Below are positions 32,901 to 39,794 of a DNA stretch of 39,794 nt, piece after piece. The translations under genes and the position numbers were made by a program. The notes beneath the pieces are model-generated. The model was not told the origin of the DNA and ran no database searches. It saw nothing but the letters and a program-made list of their open reading frames with translations. The DNA is from Candidatus Cloacimonadota bacterium (lineage in GTDB: Bacteria > Muiribacteriota > UBA6191): assembly GCA_002402105.1 (NCBI GenBank), contig NVVD01000001.1, forward strand, positions 343,060 to 382,853, written 5' to 3'. Every line of letters begins with the position of its first letter. The first letter of the stretch is position 1.

Positions 32901-34172
32901 GATTTAAAACTAAACCTTCATGGAGAGGTAACACCAAAAGAGGATTTTAGATTTTTTCTTAAGGGCAAGATAAAAAAGAGTCGTTTTCATTGGGACTATA
33001 TTACTGTAGATGAAGCAGATATTTCTAATTTATTTATAGCAGGGGCAAGAGGTAGATTATCTGGTTTTGCTTCATTAACTCATAAAGGCGGAATGGTTCA
33101 TTATGAGAAAATGATGGCTTCTTTAGCTACTCCAACTCATTATTTTCAGATACCATTTTATAGCACTTATGAGTTTGGTCTAAGAATACAGCCAACAGGT
33201 CCAGCAAAGTTAAAATCGGATTTTTTTGATATTAATATTTTACCTGATTTAACAGTACAGTTTTATAATGATAAAGTTGTATTAGAAGGAAAAATATCCT
33301 CAAAAGATGGCTATATAAACTTAACAAGAAATCAGTTTAGAATACAAAATGGCTCTCATATTAGTTTTGTCCCTTTTGATGAAGAAAAAACCAAAGAAAA
33401 TACAGGTTCTTTTTCAAGTAAAGATTTGAGGTTATGGGGCTCGAATGAGTTTCAAATCTCAGATGTTTCTTCAAAACTTGGTTTAATGTGGAATATTGAT
33501 AATAAAGAAATTGATCAAATTGGTACAAATGGTATTAGTATAGATAAAAAGAAAAACTTCTTTGATTCTTTTTTAAGGCTAAGTGCTATAGCTGAAATTG
33601 GGGATGAAAAAGTTGAACTTAATTTAAATGGGCATATAGATCATTTAGATTATGATTTACGTACGAATGATCCTAACTTATCTAAAGACGATATTTTTAA
33701 AATGTTAGTTTCACATGGAGTAGGTATGAGTAAGCGTCCTAGTCTAATAGGGAAAAGCGGTATTGATTTAAATCGTGCAAATCAAGTGACTGGTGCTAGT
33801 GATGAAATGATTTTGTCATCACAAATATCGGCCCAACTAGAAGATAAAATTTTTGGAAGACAGTTTGAGAGAATAGCTCAGTCTATTTTTGGCTTTAAAA
33901 ATATTAAAATTGAACCAAATTTAATTAAATCTAGTAGCGGAATAGGGCGCTTTAGAGTCGGTACAAGACTATCAAATGGTTTATTTATATCTCATCAACA
34001 AGAAAACTATTTAGGTGAGATGAGAAATGAAACTAGATTAAAATTGAGACTTAGTGATGAGGTTGGTTTGATTTTTAAAAGACAACTACGTGAAAAACAA
34101 AGTTTTGATTTTAGCGGTAAAGAAAACGAAAAAGATGTTCAACTAGGTTTTGAACGAAGGTTCAAATTTTAA
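30000..34172 (+). CDS. TamB-like translocation and assembly protein (AsmA/DUF490 family)
   Basis: TamB-like proteins span the periplasm as a long beta-taco and help phospholipid transport or outer-membrane protein assembly. The 1390 residues begin with one inner-membrane helix (about 10-30, WTIFIGIIFLFICWSVMSIF). A long beta-strand body with an AsmA-like N-terminal part (LKSNEFKGYLIQSDQVSG) follows. A C-terminal DUF490-like domain spans about 1040-1390: DGYINLTRNQFRIQNGSHISF, LRTNDPNLSKDDIFKMLVS, and FRVGTRLSNGLFISHQQ near the end, closing in RRFKF. The start is TTG, set by GGAG at 29989-29992. No TamA gene is adjacent, as in many non-proteobacterial diderms. Confidence 0.8.
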   Translation: MDKIEQIKRWTIFIGIIFLFICWSVMSIFNSYVTDLLNYQLKSNEFKGYLIQSDQVSGDLLSGFIVSNIRLRRKNKNEIIAKIGTLFVKVNPWKLLSKNLEIELAKITNIDVAVENAEDFFQNLVGILGGNSHESLSKNKLFNKVSCSRMFFFNLNLKKPLGLLFAKDKNFLSQTGLEINPSIRFQGEIQWLSEEIRLVATANDFKNNTKDSSLPIKLELLFNFLSSEGQIAFLSEETPISNIFSMKDLFLDGVISANSKLTFSKNKAKLGADASLIKILGEENLYYILEGNGNLNLSKIEYKKFQLDNLSFDSIWNQNNFKIKNGKTRYLGGLISFDYLYDEKESHQVNTYVYQLQLTNLFHSFGESQIANKVKGFIDFSIKLIDDKLIVSPVKLTDVYYESYPIYIEDLHIDAGKTPLDFSKFLWKFTSKGGSFVGGYIDLFEGSLSKDQFKMKMLVEDFSIEDLDFVKNYYSKKDIDGYLNIEANLLINLKNGNYQLNSNGIIEDAQIEYKRFEKISLHLSSNQVSTHVSGEIVFEENKGVIDYIGVYDEKKSKIDFNVKDFNISYLDTRNFEGLLNGELKIIKEPNLKATFHLKANSDLLIHKVVLSNPEFWYDSKLDLFQFKLVSNSIKGLIKGKHNILNLIQDLNPQSYIDSLSSVEIDLRDEHLQRYKSLDFMEYVNLKKGQMSLKGKFHKKKLSLNLNRLHFEIPNNQIFLNESSKLQWTFGEQLNWSLKFSRKSSLDQITKNFLYLKSQGDNIECKFYDLQFSLLKDAIKDFDVPVRGSLDFNVKVKDLFGDVQANLNLNDASLYVQIPQGETYFKKASASIKINQNHMNIERFLLQKKDAEFYINGEFPLKIIKYFPFISWTENKIVNLDMNLPKLPVKAFKDLLPNFIVDVDGSFEGKLKLTKSLPFPSMHGYTKLNLDLLKIFDKGKTFQFTNLNLDIDYDDEKLLLKNIDGNYDDLKLNLHGEVTPKEDFRFFLKGKIKKSRFHWDYITVDEADISNLFIAGARGRLSGFASLTHKGGMVHYEKMMASLATPTHYFQIPFYSTYEFGLRIQPTGPAKLKSDFFDINILPDLTVQFYNDKVVLEGKISSKDGYINLTRNQFRIQNGSHISFVPFDEEKTKENTGSFSSKDLRLWGSNEFQISDVSSKLGLMWNIDNKEIDQIGTNGISIDKKKNFFDSFLRLSAIAEIGDEKVELNLNGHIDHLDYDLRTNDPNLSKDDIFKMLVSHGVGMSKRPSLIGKSGIDLNRANQVTGASDEMILSSQISAQLEDKIFGRQFERIAQSIFGFKNIKIEPNLIKSSSGIGRFRVGTRLSNGLFISHQQENYLGEMRNETRLKLRLSDEVGLIFKRQLREKQSFDFSGKENEKDVQLGFERRFKF
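34149..34170 (+). terminator. Weak intrinsic terminator overlapping the tamB-like stop
   Basis: TTTGAAC-GAAG-GTTCAAA (34149-34166) is a perfect 7-base stem with a tetraloop followed by TTTT, overlapping the last codons of the gene. The T-tract is short, so termination may be partial. Confidence 0.4.
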
Positions 34173-34290
34173 CGATAATTTAATTTTGAATTGATTATTT
34201 TTCAATATACCCATATATCATTATATTTTGTTTCAAAATGAAAGATTTTTTTTGGCACATCTTTTTCGTTTAAGAGATTAAAATAGAGTT

Positions 34291-34319
34291 TTAATACATC
34301 GTTAAAATTCTGATAAAAT
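34291..34319 (+). promoter_or_regulatory. Possible sigma-70 promoter of htpG
   Basis: TTAATA (34291-34296), a 17-base spacer and TAAAAT (34314-34319) preceded by TGA gives an extended -10 type promoter 29 bases before the htpG ATG. I see no CIRCE repeat and no clear sigma-32 element in the 176-base gap. Confidence 0.35.
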
Positions 34320-34348
34320 CAATGATTTGCAAAAATTAGGAGAATAAA

Positions 34349-36166
34349 ATGAGTGAAGAAGGTAAGATTTCAGTTACTGCTGAGGACATGCTTCCAATTA
34401 TAAAAAAATGGTTATATTCAGAGCATGATATTTTTATTAGAGAATTGGTTTCAAATGCATCTGATGCAATAAGTAAACATAAACACCTATCTTTACTTGG
34501 TGAGTCAGATCAAAAAGATATTGACTATAAAATTGAGATAGCAATTAATGAAACAGAAAAAACAATTCATATTAAAGATAATGGACTTGGTCTAAATGGA
34601 GAAGAAGTTAAAAAGTATATAGCTCAGTTAGCTTTTTCGGGTGCTCAAGAGTTTTTTGAAAAACACAAAGGTAATGATGACTCTAACCAAGTAATTGGTA
34701 AATTTGGATTAGGTTTTTATTCAGCGTTTATGGTTGCTGGTACTGTTGAAGTAAAATCTCAAAGCCATAGATTAGATGAAAAATCAATTGTTTGGAAATG
34801 TGATGGAAGCACAAGTTATACTTTAGATACATTAGATAGCTTGAAAACACAGGGAACTGAAATCATTTTACATATGAATGAAGATTCAGAAGAGTTTTTA
34901 AATGTAGACAATTTTAAGACTACATTAAAGAAGTATTCTGAGTTTATTCATACACCGTTATTTTTAAATGGTGAACAAGTCAATACTCAAAAAGCAATTT
35001 GGAACTTACAGCCAAGTACCTTAGAACAAGAAGATTATGATAAGTTTTATGAGCATATGTTTCCAATGCAAGAAAAGCCCTTGTTTCATTTACATTTTAA
35101 TGTAGATACGCCTTTTCAATTAAAGGGTATATTATACTTTCAAAAAGTAAAACCACAGTACGAGAGTTTAAAGGGTCGAATCAAACTATTTTGTAATCAA
35201 GTGTTTGTTTCAGATGCAATTGAAGATGTTTTTCCATCCTATTTATTTATGTTACAGGGAGTTTTAGACTGTCCTGATATTCCATTAAATGTTTCAAGGT
35301 CTTCTTTACAAGGTGATCCACAAATTAAGCGTATCTCTCAGCATATTGTTAAAAAAATTGCAGATAAGTTAAAAGACTTATATAAAGAAGATAGAGCAAC
35401 TTATGAAACATTTTGGCCAGATATTAGTCCATTTGTTAAGTTTGGAATGATGCAAGATGAAAAGTTTTATAAAAGAATTGCTTCAAGTGTAATTTTTAAA
35501 TCAACTCTTGATGATAAATATACAACTTTAGATGAGTACTTAGAGAGAAATAAAGATAAACATGAAAAGAAAGTCTATTATGTTTCTGATTTAGATGCTC
35601 AACATAGTTATTTAGAGCTTTTTAAAGAGCAAAATTTAGAGGCTATTTTGTTAAATGATCCCTTAGATAACCATTTAGTACAACACTTAGAAATGAAAAA
35701 CGAAGGAGTAGCCTTTACTCGTATAGATTCTGATTTAGATGATATTTTAGTAGACAAAGAAAAAGACTCTACAATTTTAGATAGTGAAGATAAAACTAAA
35801 GAAGATAAGATTAAGGCATTATTTGAAAGTGCTATTGGTTCAGATAAAATTAGTGTTCGAGTTGAAAATTTAAAATCAGATAAAATGTCAGGCATGATTT
35901 TATTACCAGAGCAAATGAGAAGATTTCAAGAAATGAGTATGTTTAATAACAATAAAGAGATGGATTTGTTAGAAAGCCATACTTACGTAGTAAATGCTCA
36001 AAACTCAATTGTTGACAAAGCTTTAAATATGCATAAAAGTGATGATGCAAAAATGGTTTGTAGACATTTATATGATTTAGCTCTTTTAGAGCAAAAACCT
36101 TTTGAAGGTAAAAAAATGTCAGAGTTTGTATCTCGTTCAACTGAGATATTGTCGTTATTAGCTTAA
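34349..36166 (+). CDS. htpG: Chaperone HtpG (Hsp90)
   Basis: HtpG is the bacterial Hsp90, an ATP-driven cytoplasmic chaperone. The N-terminal ATPase shows IFIRELVSNASDAI (about 28-41, catalytic Glu), DNGLGL (lid start) and GKFGLGFYSAFMVA (about 120-133). The middle domain has DCPDIPLNVSRSSLQGD with the conserved Arg. The C-terminal dimerisation region ends in MSEFVSRSTEIL. The 605 residues are near the usual 620-630. AGGAG lies seven bases before the ATG. A strong terminator follows the stop by about 20 bases, so it is probably monocistronic. Confidence 0.95.
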   Translation: MSEEGKISVTAEDMLPIIKKWLYSEHDIFIRELVSNASDAISKHKHLSLLGESDQKDIDYKIEIAINETEKTIHIKDNGLGLNGEEVKKYIAQLAFSGAQEFFEKHKGNDDSNQVIGKFGLGFYSAFMVAGTVEVKSQSHRLDEKSIVWKCDGSTSYTLDTLDSLKTQGTEIILHMNEDSEEFLNVDNFKTTLKKYSEFIHTPLFLNGEQVNTQKAIWNLQPSTLEQEDYDKFYEHMFPMQEKPLFHLHFNVDTPFQLKGILYFQKVKPQYESLKGRIKLFCNQVFVSDAIEDVFPSYLFMLQGVLDCPDIPLNVSRSSLQGDPQIKRISQHIVKKIADKLKDLYKEDRATYETFWPDISPFVKFGMMQDEKFYKRIASSVIFKSTLDDKYTTLDEYLERNKDKHEKKVYYVSDLDAQHSYLELFKEQNLEAILLNDPLDNHLVQHLEMKNEGVAFTRIDSDLDDILVDKEKDSTILDSEDKTKEDKIKALFESAIGSDKISVRVENLKSDKMSGMILLPEQMRRFQEMSMFNNNKEMDLLESHTYVVNAQNSIVDKALNMHKSDDAKMVCRHLYDLALLEQKPFEGKKMSEFVSRSTEILSLLA

Positions 36167-36187
36167 TAATTTAATTGAGTAAAAAAG

Positions 36188-36221
36188 AGAATTACTTTGT
36201 AAGAAGTAATTCTTTTTTTTT
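36188..36221 (+). terminator. Rho-independent terminator after htpG
   Basis: AGAATTACTT (36188-36197) pairs perfectly with AAGTAATTCT (36204-36213), with a 6-base loop and a run of nine T. On the opposite strand the stem is followed by CTCTTTTTT, so it could also stop leftward transcripts. Confidence 0.85.
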
Positions 36222-36236
36222 ATTTTAAAAAAAAGC

Positions 36237-36264
36237 TTGCATTTAAAAAAATATTTGTTAATAT
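36237..36264 (+). promoter_or_regulatory. Promoter of tRNA-Asn
   Basis: TTGCAT (36237-36242), a 16-base spacer and TAATAT (36259-36264) lie about 20 bases upstream of the mature tRNA 5' end. Both hexamers are close to consensus. Confidence 0.55.
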
Positions 36265-36284
36265 AGAACACATGAAAAACACGT

Positions 36285-36360
36285 TCCCTGATAGCTCAGT
36301 TGGTAGAGCAATCGACTGTTAATCGATGTGTCGTAAGTTCGAGTCTTACTCGGGGAGCCA
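36285..36360 (+). tRNA. tRNA-Asn (anticodon GTT)
   Basis: The 76-base sequence folds as a cloverleaf. The acceptor TCCCTGA pairs with TCGGGGA (one G-T pair) and the D arm contains AGCTCAGTTGGTAGAGC. The anticodon stem ATCGA/TCGAT frames loop CTGTTAA with anticodon GTT, and the T arm is around GTTCGAGTC. The discriminator is G and CCA is encoded. It has its own promoter and terminator. Confidence 0.96.
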
Positions 36361-36370
36361 TTTTCATTTT

Positions 36371-36423
36371 AATACTCTTTGATAAATGTAAAGTAATTTA
36401 TTTTTATCAAAGGGTATTTTTTT
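36371..36423 (+). terminator. Rho-independent terminator after tRNA-Asn
   Basis: The left arm AATACTCTTTGATAAA (36371-36386) pairs with TTTATCAAAGGGTATT (36403-36418) with one G-T wobble and a 16-base loop. The right arm runs into TTTTTTT. The stem is unusually long at 16 pairs. Confidence 0.85.
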
Positions 36424-36526
36424 GTCTAAAAAAATGATTAGATTACTAATAAAGATAAAGTTTTATATGGAATCACTTTTTTGGATAGAGTAGAAACTAG
36501 AAGTAGTTTTTTTAGATCAATGATTA

Positions 36527-36550
36527 TTAAAAGGAGCTTTACTTAAGCTC
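36527..36550 (-). terminator. Weak leftward terminator at the end of the PstS-like gene
   Basis: On the minus strand GAGCTT-AAGTA-AAGCTC (36550-36534) spans the stop codon of the PstS-like gene and is followed by CTTTTAA. Short stem and short T-run, so only a candidate. From here back to the tRNA terminator (36424-36526) I see no gene. Confidence 0.35.
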
Positions 36551-36949
36551 AATAGCTTTAACTGAATCTATATCAGTCGATGAGTCTACGTAAGCTATAG
36601 CACTTCTATTAGAGGATACAAACTCTACTATATCTTTTTGGCTAATAAAGCTTTTAGGGGCTAGACCTCTACCTGTAAAGATTTGTTTTTTCCAAAATCT
36701 CCTCAAATTTGAAGGAGAATTTTTGATTAATTTACAAAACTTTTTATGAATGCGACCTCTTTTTAAGAGTACTCTTACAACAGAGCCTCCGTGAGACCAA
36801 ATTTTCATTTTGTTACTATAGATTCTTTTAAGGTCATTTTTTGAAATAGAGTTAATAGGAAAATCTTTATGTACAATTAAAATTAGATTAGCAAAATTGG
36901 TAGGAGCCAATAAACTAAAAAGTAATATAATTTTAATAATTGTTTTCAT
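36539..36949 (-). CDS. Small periplasmic PstS-like single-lobe binding protein, cassette copy 2
   Basis: A 136-residue protein with a signal peptide (IIKIILLFSLLAPTNFA). Hallmarks: VHKDFPINSISKNDLKRIYS, MKIWSHGGSVVRVLLKRG, HKKFCKLIKNSPSNLRRFWK and SAIAYVDSS. By manual alignment it differs from the copy at 38245 at roughly 26 of 136 positions, and even the signal peptides align, so those two are recent duplicates. Copy 1 (20100) is more distant. As in the others, the PstS Ser-Gly-Thr phosphate loop is missing and Lys/Arg dominate. It follows the porin gene by 5 bases; the order porin then PstS-like is kept. Confidence 0.8.
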   Translation of the reverse strand: MKTIIKIILLFSLLAPTNFANLILIVHKDFPINSISKNDLKRIYSNKMKIWSHGGSVVRVLLKRGRIHKKFCKLIKNSPSNLRRFWKKQIFTGRGLAPKSFISQKDIVEFVSSNRSAIAYVDSSTDIDSVKAIELK

Positions 36950-36954
36950 AATCT

Positions 36955-38160
36955 TTAGAAGCTGTAGGTAATTTTAGCTGCGAACATATGCCAGTTATCA
37001 TTTAGGTTTGTAGTATTTAATCCTGGGTTAATAGTTGTTCTTAAGGTATCAGTACCCTGAAAGCTGTGAAACTCTGTTTTTAATACCCAATTTTCATTTA
37101 AGTCAGCCCTAATAGTGAAAGCAATATCAGTGATAGAGTCGTCAATTCTATTTTGGTTTAATTTTAATTTATTGATAGATTTAGAGTTTACAAGACCAAA
37201 CTCATATTTATCATTTAGTCTATAGGTTATTTGATGATACTGGGCAACTCCATCAGAAAGATTTAGTTTTCCGATTGTGGTGTAGGCATTTACAGCATAT
37301 GTGAGTCTTTCATAGGTATATGACCATCTATTTTTAATATACTCTAAAGATTTGATTTCAAAGTCTTTAGCGAAATCATAAAATACATATTGGGGTCCCA
37401 GTTTTTTTACTTGAGAATATATATTAATATCTGGCTCAAAGTTAGTAAAGCTAAGTTTTAAGCCTTGAATCCATGTATTCCAGACTATGCCGTAGGTATT
37501 CATTCCTTTTATATTTATAGAAATATCATTGATAGGATTAGAGATGACTTGGCCAAACTTATCTAAGATAGCTTTTGAGTATATTTTTGATAAGCTATCT
37601 TTTATTTCCAAAGAAAATCTTGAGTTTAAATCAAAGTTTACATTACCTCTAGCCAATCTATATTCAATATTATTATTTTTACCTATGTTGAAATCTCCAT
37701 GTATTTCAAGGCCTTTCATTAAAGAAATATCTCTAGTATCTTCGGAATAGATGACTTCTATTGGTATAATTGTATTTCTTAGAAAATCTATGTCTCTACC
37801 TTCGTTATGTAAGCCCCAAGGAGAGAAAAACTGCCCAGCTTTTAAAGAAATATATTTATTGATTTGGTAATCGGCAAAAGCCCAGTCTAAGCTAGGTTTG
37901 TATTTACCAGTAGATCCAAGTTTTTTTGCAAGAATTTGAAATCCTAGATGTAGTTTTGGGTGAGCTTGGGTATTAAAGTTAAGGGCATTTTCTCCAAATT
38001 GGGTTGTTCCGTTTATTGAATTATCTGCTAGGTAGTTATATTTAGATGAATTTAAATACCCTCGACTAATATAACCATGAACTTCTATTTTTTTTTCACT
38101 TGCTTGTAGGGTTAGGACTACAGTAAAAAGAAAAAAAATATGTAGAAAAACTTTTTTCAT
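36955..38160 (-). CDS. Outer-membrane porin-like barrel, cassette paralogue C
   Basis: A 401-residue barrel protein with a signal peptide (HIFFLFTVVLTLQASE). It shows the family hallmarks YISRGYLNSSKYNYLADNS, LDWAFADYQINKYISLKAGQFFSPWGLHNEGRD and terminal KITYSF. It is closest to paralogue D at 38662: both share INKYISLK, FFSPWGLHNEGRD, IPIEVIYSED or IPVEVIYSED, and an extra segment near residues 185-210 absent from A and B. Differences cluster in the presumed loops (about 195-220 and 240-265). The charged residues lining the first strands are conserved across all four paralogues. The substrate is unknown. Confidence 0.8.
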   Translation of the reverse strand: MKKVFLHIFFLFTVVLTLQASEKKIEVHGYISRGYLNSSKYNYLADNSINGTTQFGENALNFNTQAHPKLHLGFQILAKKLGSTGKYKPSLDWAFADYQINKYISLKAGQFFSPWGLHNEGRDIDFLRNTIIPIEVIYSEDTRDISLMKGLEIHGDFNIGKNNNIEYRLARGNVNFDLNSRFSLEIKDSLSKIYSKAILDKFGQVISNPINDISINIKGMNTYGIVWNTWIQGLKLSFTNFEPDINIYSQVKKLGPQYVFYDFAKDFEIKSLEYIKNRWSYTYERLTYAVNAYTTIGKLNLSDGVAQYHQITYRLNDKYEFGLVNSKSINKLKLNQNRIDDSITDIAFTIRADLNENWVLKTEFHSFQGTDTLRTTINPGLNTTNLNDNWHMFAAKITYSF

Positions 38161-38172
38161 AGGGCAAACTAC

Positions 38173-38201
38173 TTAGAATAAGGGATTTGACTTTATTCTA
38201 A
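38173..38201. repeat. Inverted repeat between the two right-hand cassettes
   Basis: TTAGAATAA (38173-38181) and TTATTCTAA (38193-38201) are perfect 9-base complements with an 11-base loop, in the 84-base gap between the PstS-like gene of one cassette and the porin gene of the next. No T-tract follows on the minus strand. It could be an operator for the second cassette, a weak terminator or an RNA stabiliser of the upstream mRNA. Confidence 0.45.
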
Positions 38202-38244
38202 CATATTATGATTTTTTTGAGAAAAAGGGGTGATAATTGGAAAG

Positions 38245-38655
38245 TTATTTAAGTTTAATAAGTTTAACAGACTTTATATCAGCCGATGAGTCTACATAAG
38301 CTATAGCATTTCTATTAGAAGATACAAACTCTACTATATTTTCTTGGCTAATAAAACTTTTAGGGGCTAAACCTTTACCTGTAAAGATTTGTTTTTTCCA
38401 AAATCTTTTTAAGTTTGAAGGAGACCTCTTGATTATCTTACAAAAATTTTTATGAATACGACCTCTTTTTAAAAGGACTCTAACAACAGATCCTCCATGA
38501 GGCCATATTTTCATTTTGTTATCATAGATTCGCTTGAGGTTATCTCTTGAAATAAAGTCAATAGGGAAGTCTTTATGAGCAATTAAAATTAAATCAGCGA
38601 AACAGGCGGAGGCTAATAAGCTAAAAAGTAATATAGTTTTAATTATTTTTTTCAT
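38245..38655 (-). CDS. Small periplasmic PstS-like single-lobe binding protein, cassette copy 3
   Basis: A 136-residue paralogue of the gene at 36539, with a signal peptide (IIKTILLFSLLASACFA), AHKDFPIDFISRDNLKRIYD, MKIWPHGGSVVRVLLKRG, HKNFCKIIKRSPSNLKRFWK and NAIAYVDSS. A Cys (Cys18, in ASACFA) at the signal-peptide end could be a lipobox residue (LASAC-F), but the other two copies lack it. Hence it is probably an ordinary secreted protein, or a changed copy. It starts 6 bases after porin D and ends 84 bases before porin C. Its function is presumably tied to the porin. Confidence 0.8.
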   Translation of the reverse strand: MKKIIKTILLFSLLASACFADLILIAHKDFPIDFISRDNLKRIYDNKMKIWPHGGSVVRVLLKRGRIHKNFCKIIKRSPSNLKRFWKKQIFTGKGLAPKSFISQENIVEFVSSNRNAIAYVDSSADIKSVKLIKLK

Positions 38656-38661
38656 AATTTT

Positions 38662-39794
38662 TTAAAAGCTATAAGTAACTTTAGCTACTATCATATCCCA
38701 GTTTACACCTTGATTATTTGTATTGCTAAGTCCAGGGTTAATTGTTGTTCTTAAGCTACCAATACCTTTTAAGTCATGGTATTCAACTTTAAAGACCCAG
38801 CTTTCATCTAAGTCCACTCTTATTGTAAAAGCGAGATCATTAATAGAGTCATCAATTCGACCTTGATTTGTTTTTAGTTTATTTTTTGATTTTGCTTTAA
38901 CGATACCAAGTTCATACTTTTCGTTAAATCGATGAGTTATTTGATGATAATAAGAAAAAACATCAGAAAGAGGTATTTTACCTAGTATTGTATAAGCATC
39001 AACAGCATAAGTTAGTCTTTCATAGGTATAAGACCATTTATTTTTTACATACTCTAAAGAGAGGGTTTTAAAGTCTTTAGAAAAGTCATAAAAGGTATAT
39101 TGTGGGCTAGGTAATTGGGCTTGTGCGCTAATATCAATTTGTGCATTAATATCAATGTCTGGTTCAAAACTTGTATAACTTAGACGGAGGCCATCTACCC
39201 AAGTATTCCAGACAAAACCATAAGCTGTTATATGGTCTATATTCATGTCAATTTGAGTGAGGGGGTTAGCTATTAGAGGGCCACCTTTTGCAACTATAAA
39301 CTTAGAGTATAAGTTAGAAAGTCTGCTTTCAAGTTCTAGGCTAAATCTAGAGTTTAAATTAATATCGATATTGCCTTTAGCAAAACGATATTCAAGATTA
39401 TTTTTTTTACCGATATTGAAATTTCCGTGAAGCTCTAGACCTTTCATTAATGAAATTTCTCTAGCATCTTCAGAGTAAATAACCTCTACAGGTATAATAG
39501 TATTTCGTAAAATATCTACATCTCTACCCTCGTTGTGTAAACCCCAAGGAGAGAAAAATCTACCAACTTTAAGAGAGATATATTTATTGATTTGATAATC
39601 AGCAAAACCCCAATCTAAACGTGGTTCGTATTTACCCGTAGAGCCAAGCTCTCGAGCTAAAATTTGAAAGCCAAGGTGTAATCTCTCATGTGGTTGAGTA
39701 CTAAAATTAAAGCCAACTTCACCAAATTGGCTAGTACCATCTGTTGAGTTGTCTGCTAAGTAGTTATATTTAGAGGAGTTCATGTAACCACGAC
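38662..39794 (-). CDS. Outer-membrane porin-like barrel, cassette paralogue D, N-terminus off the right edge
   Basis: The frame is open to the window end: codons beyond 39783 read Arg-Gly-Tyr, matching the SRGY motif of the paralogues. The ATG at 39783 is therefore internal and the signal peptide is missing from the window. Blocks: SSKYNYLADNSTDGTSQFGE, LDWGFADYQINKYISLKVGRFFSPWGLHNEGRD, and terminal KVTYSF. It is closest to paralogue C, with a longer loop near DINAQIDISAQAQLPSPQY. It is followed by PstS-like copy 3 after 6 bases. Confidence 0.8.
   Translation of the reverse strand, partial: RGYMNSSKYNYLADNSTDGTSQFGEVGFNFSTQPHERLHLGFQILARELGSTGKYEPRLDWGFADYQINKYISLKVGRFFSPWGLHNEGRDVDILRNTIIPVEVIYSEDAREISLMKGLELHGNFNIGKKNNLEYRFAKGNIDINLNSRFSLELESRLSNLYSKFIVAKGGPLIANPLTQIDMNIDHITAYGFVWNTWVDGLRLSYTSFEPDIDINAQIDISAQAQLPSPQYTFYDFSKDFKTLSLEYVKNKWSYTYERLTYAVDAYTILGKIPLSDVFSYYHQITHRFNEKYELGIVKAKSKNKLKTNQGRIDDSINDLAFTIRVDLDESWVFKVEYHDLKGIGSLRTTINPGLSNTNNQGVNWDMIVAKVTYSF

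Noticed and set aside
34253..34270. TGGCAC upstream of htpG as a sigma-54 -24 element
   Set aside because: The -12 position carries TTTCG, not TTGC; only one half of the motif is present.
34173..34348. CIRCE or sigma-32 heat-shock element before htpG
   Set aside because: No TTAGCACTC/GAGTGCTAA repeat and no convincing CTTGAAA with CCCCAT pair.
1..39794. CRISPR array, insertion sequence or prophage
   Set aside because: No regularly spaced direct repeats, transposase, integrase or phage structural gene was found.

Overview
The window is strongly AT-rich, gene-dense chromosomal DNA from a motile, two-membrane (Gram-negative) bacterium. Support for this: several outer-membrane barrel proteins ending in aromatic residues, a TamB-like translocation protein, the lipoprotein maturation enzymes LspA and Lgt, a flagellar operon (fliD, fliS, a Maf-type glycosyltransferase) with a sigma-28-like promoter, FeoAB, HtpG and tRNA-Asn. 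No rRNA or other decisive phylogenetic marker is present. The gene mix and AT bias would fit a former 'deltaproteobacterial' lineage such as Bdellovibrionota or a marine relative, but that placement is a guess. There is no CRISPR array, transposase or phage gene.

Layout. 1-1.4 kb: a leftward partial gene without an obvious start codon, and a membrane-anchored HEAT-like protein. 1.5-9.5 kb: a rightward run of a giant TPR protein, lspA, lgt, an RluD-family pseudouridine synthase, ftsY and an RsmI-like methylase. These are tightly packed, several overlap, and they serve the envelope, protein targeting and the ribosome. 9.5-15.4 kb: a leftward flagellar operon, fliD - unknown - maf - fliS - acetyltransferase, behind a sigma-28 promoter. 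folC lies upstream. 16.7-18.5 kb: a secreted coiled-coil/Ig-like protein of unknown function. 18.5-21.7 kb: a leftward cluster porin - small PstS-like single-lobe protein - porin - CheY-like regulator. 21.8-24.7 kb: an unlisted 49-residue zinc-ribbon protein, an output-less Cache-type sensor, and an overlapping clan GH-A-like glycosidase. 24.8-27.5 kb: feoA-feoB behind a possible Fur box. 27.7-34.2 kb: an unknown barrel protein, a lectin-fold protein and a TamB-like giant. 34.3-36.4 kb: htpG, a terminator, tRNA-Asn and a terminator. 36.5-39.8 kb: two more porin + PstS-like pairs in tandem, the last running off the right edge.

The most interesting system is the repeated porin + PstS-like cassette: four porin paralogues and three small basic periplasmic proteins in two loci 15 kb apart. 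One locus also carries a CheY-like regulator and sits divergently from the output-less periplasmic sensor. The porins share an N-terminal SSKYNYLA motif and a K-(I/V)-TYSF C-terminus. The small proteins resemble one lobe of PstS but seem to lack its phosphate-binding Ser-Gly-Thr signature. I infer an outer-membrane uptake or sensing module whose ligand may not be phosphate. The two cassettes at the right end look like a fairly recent tandem duplication next to tRNA-Asn.
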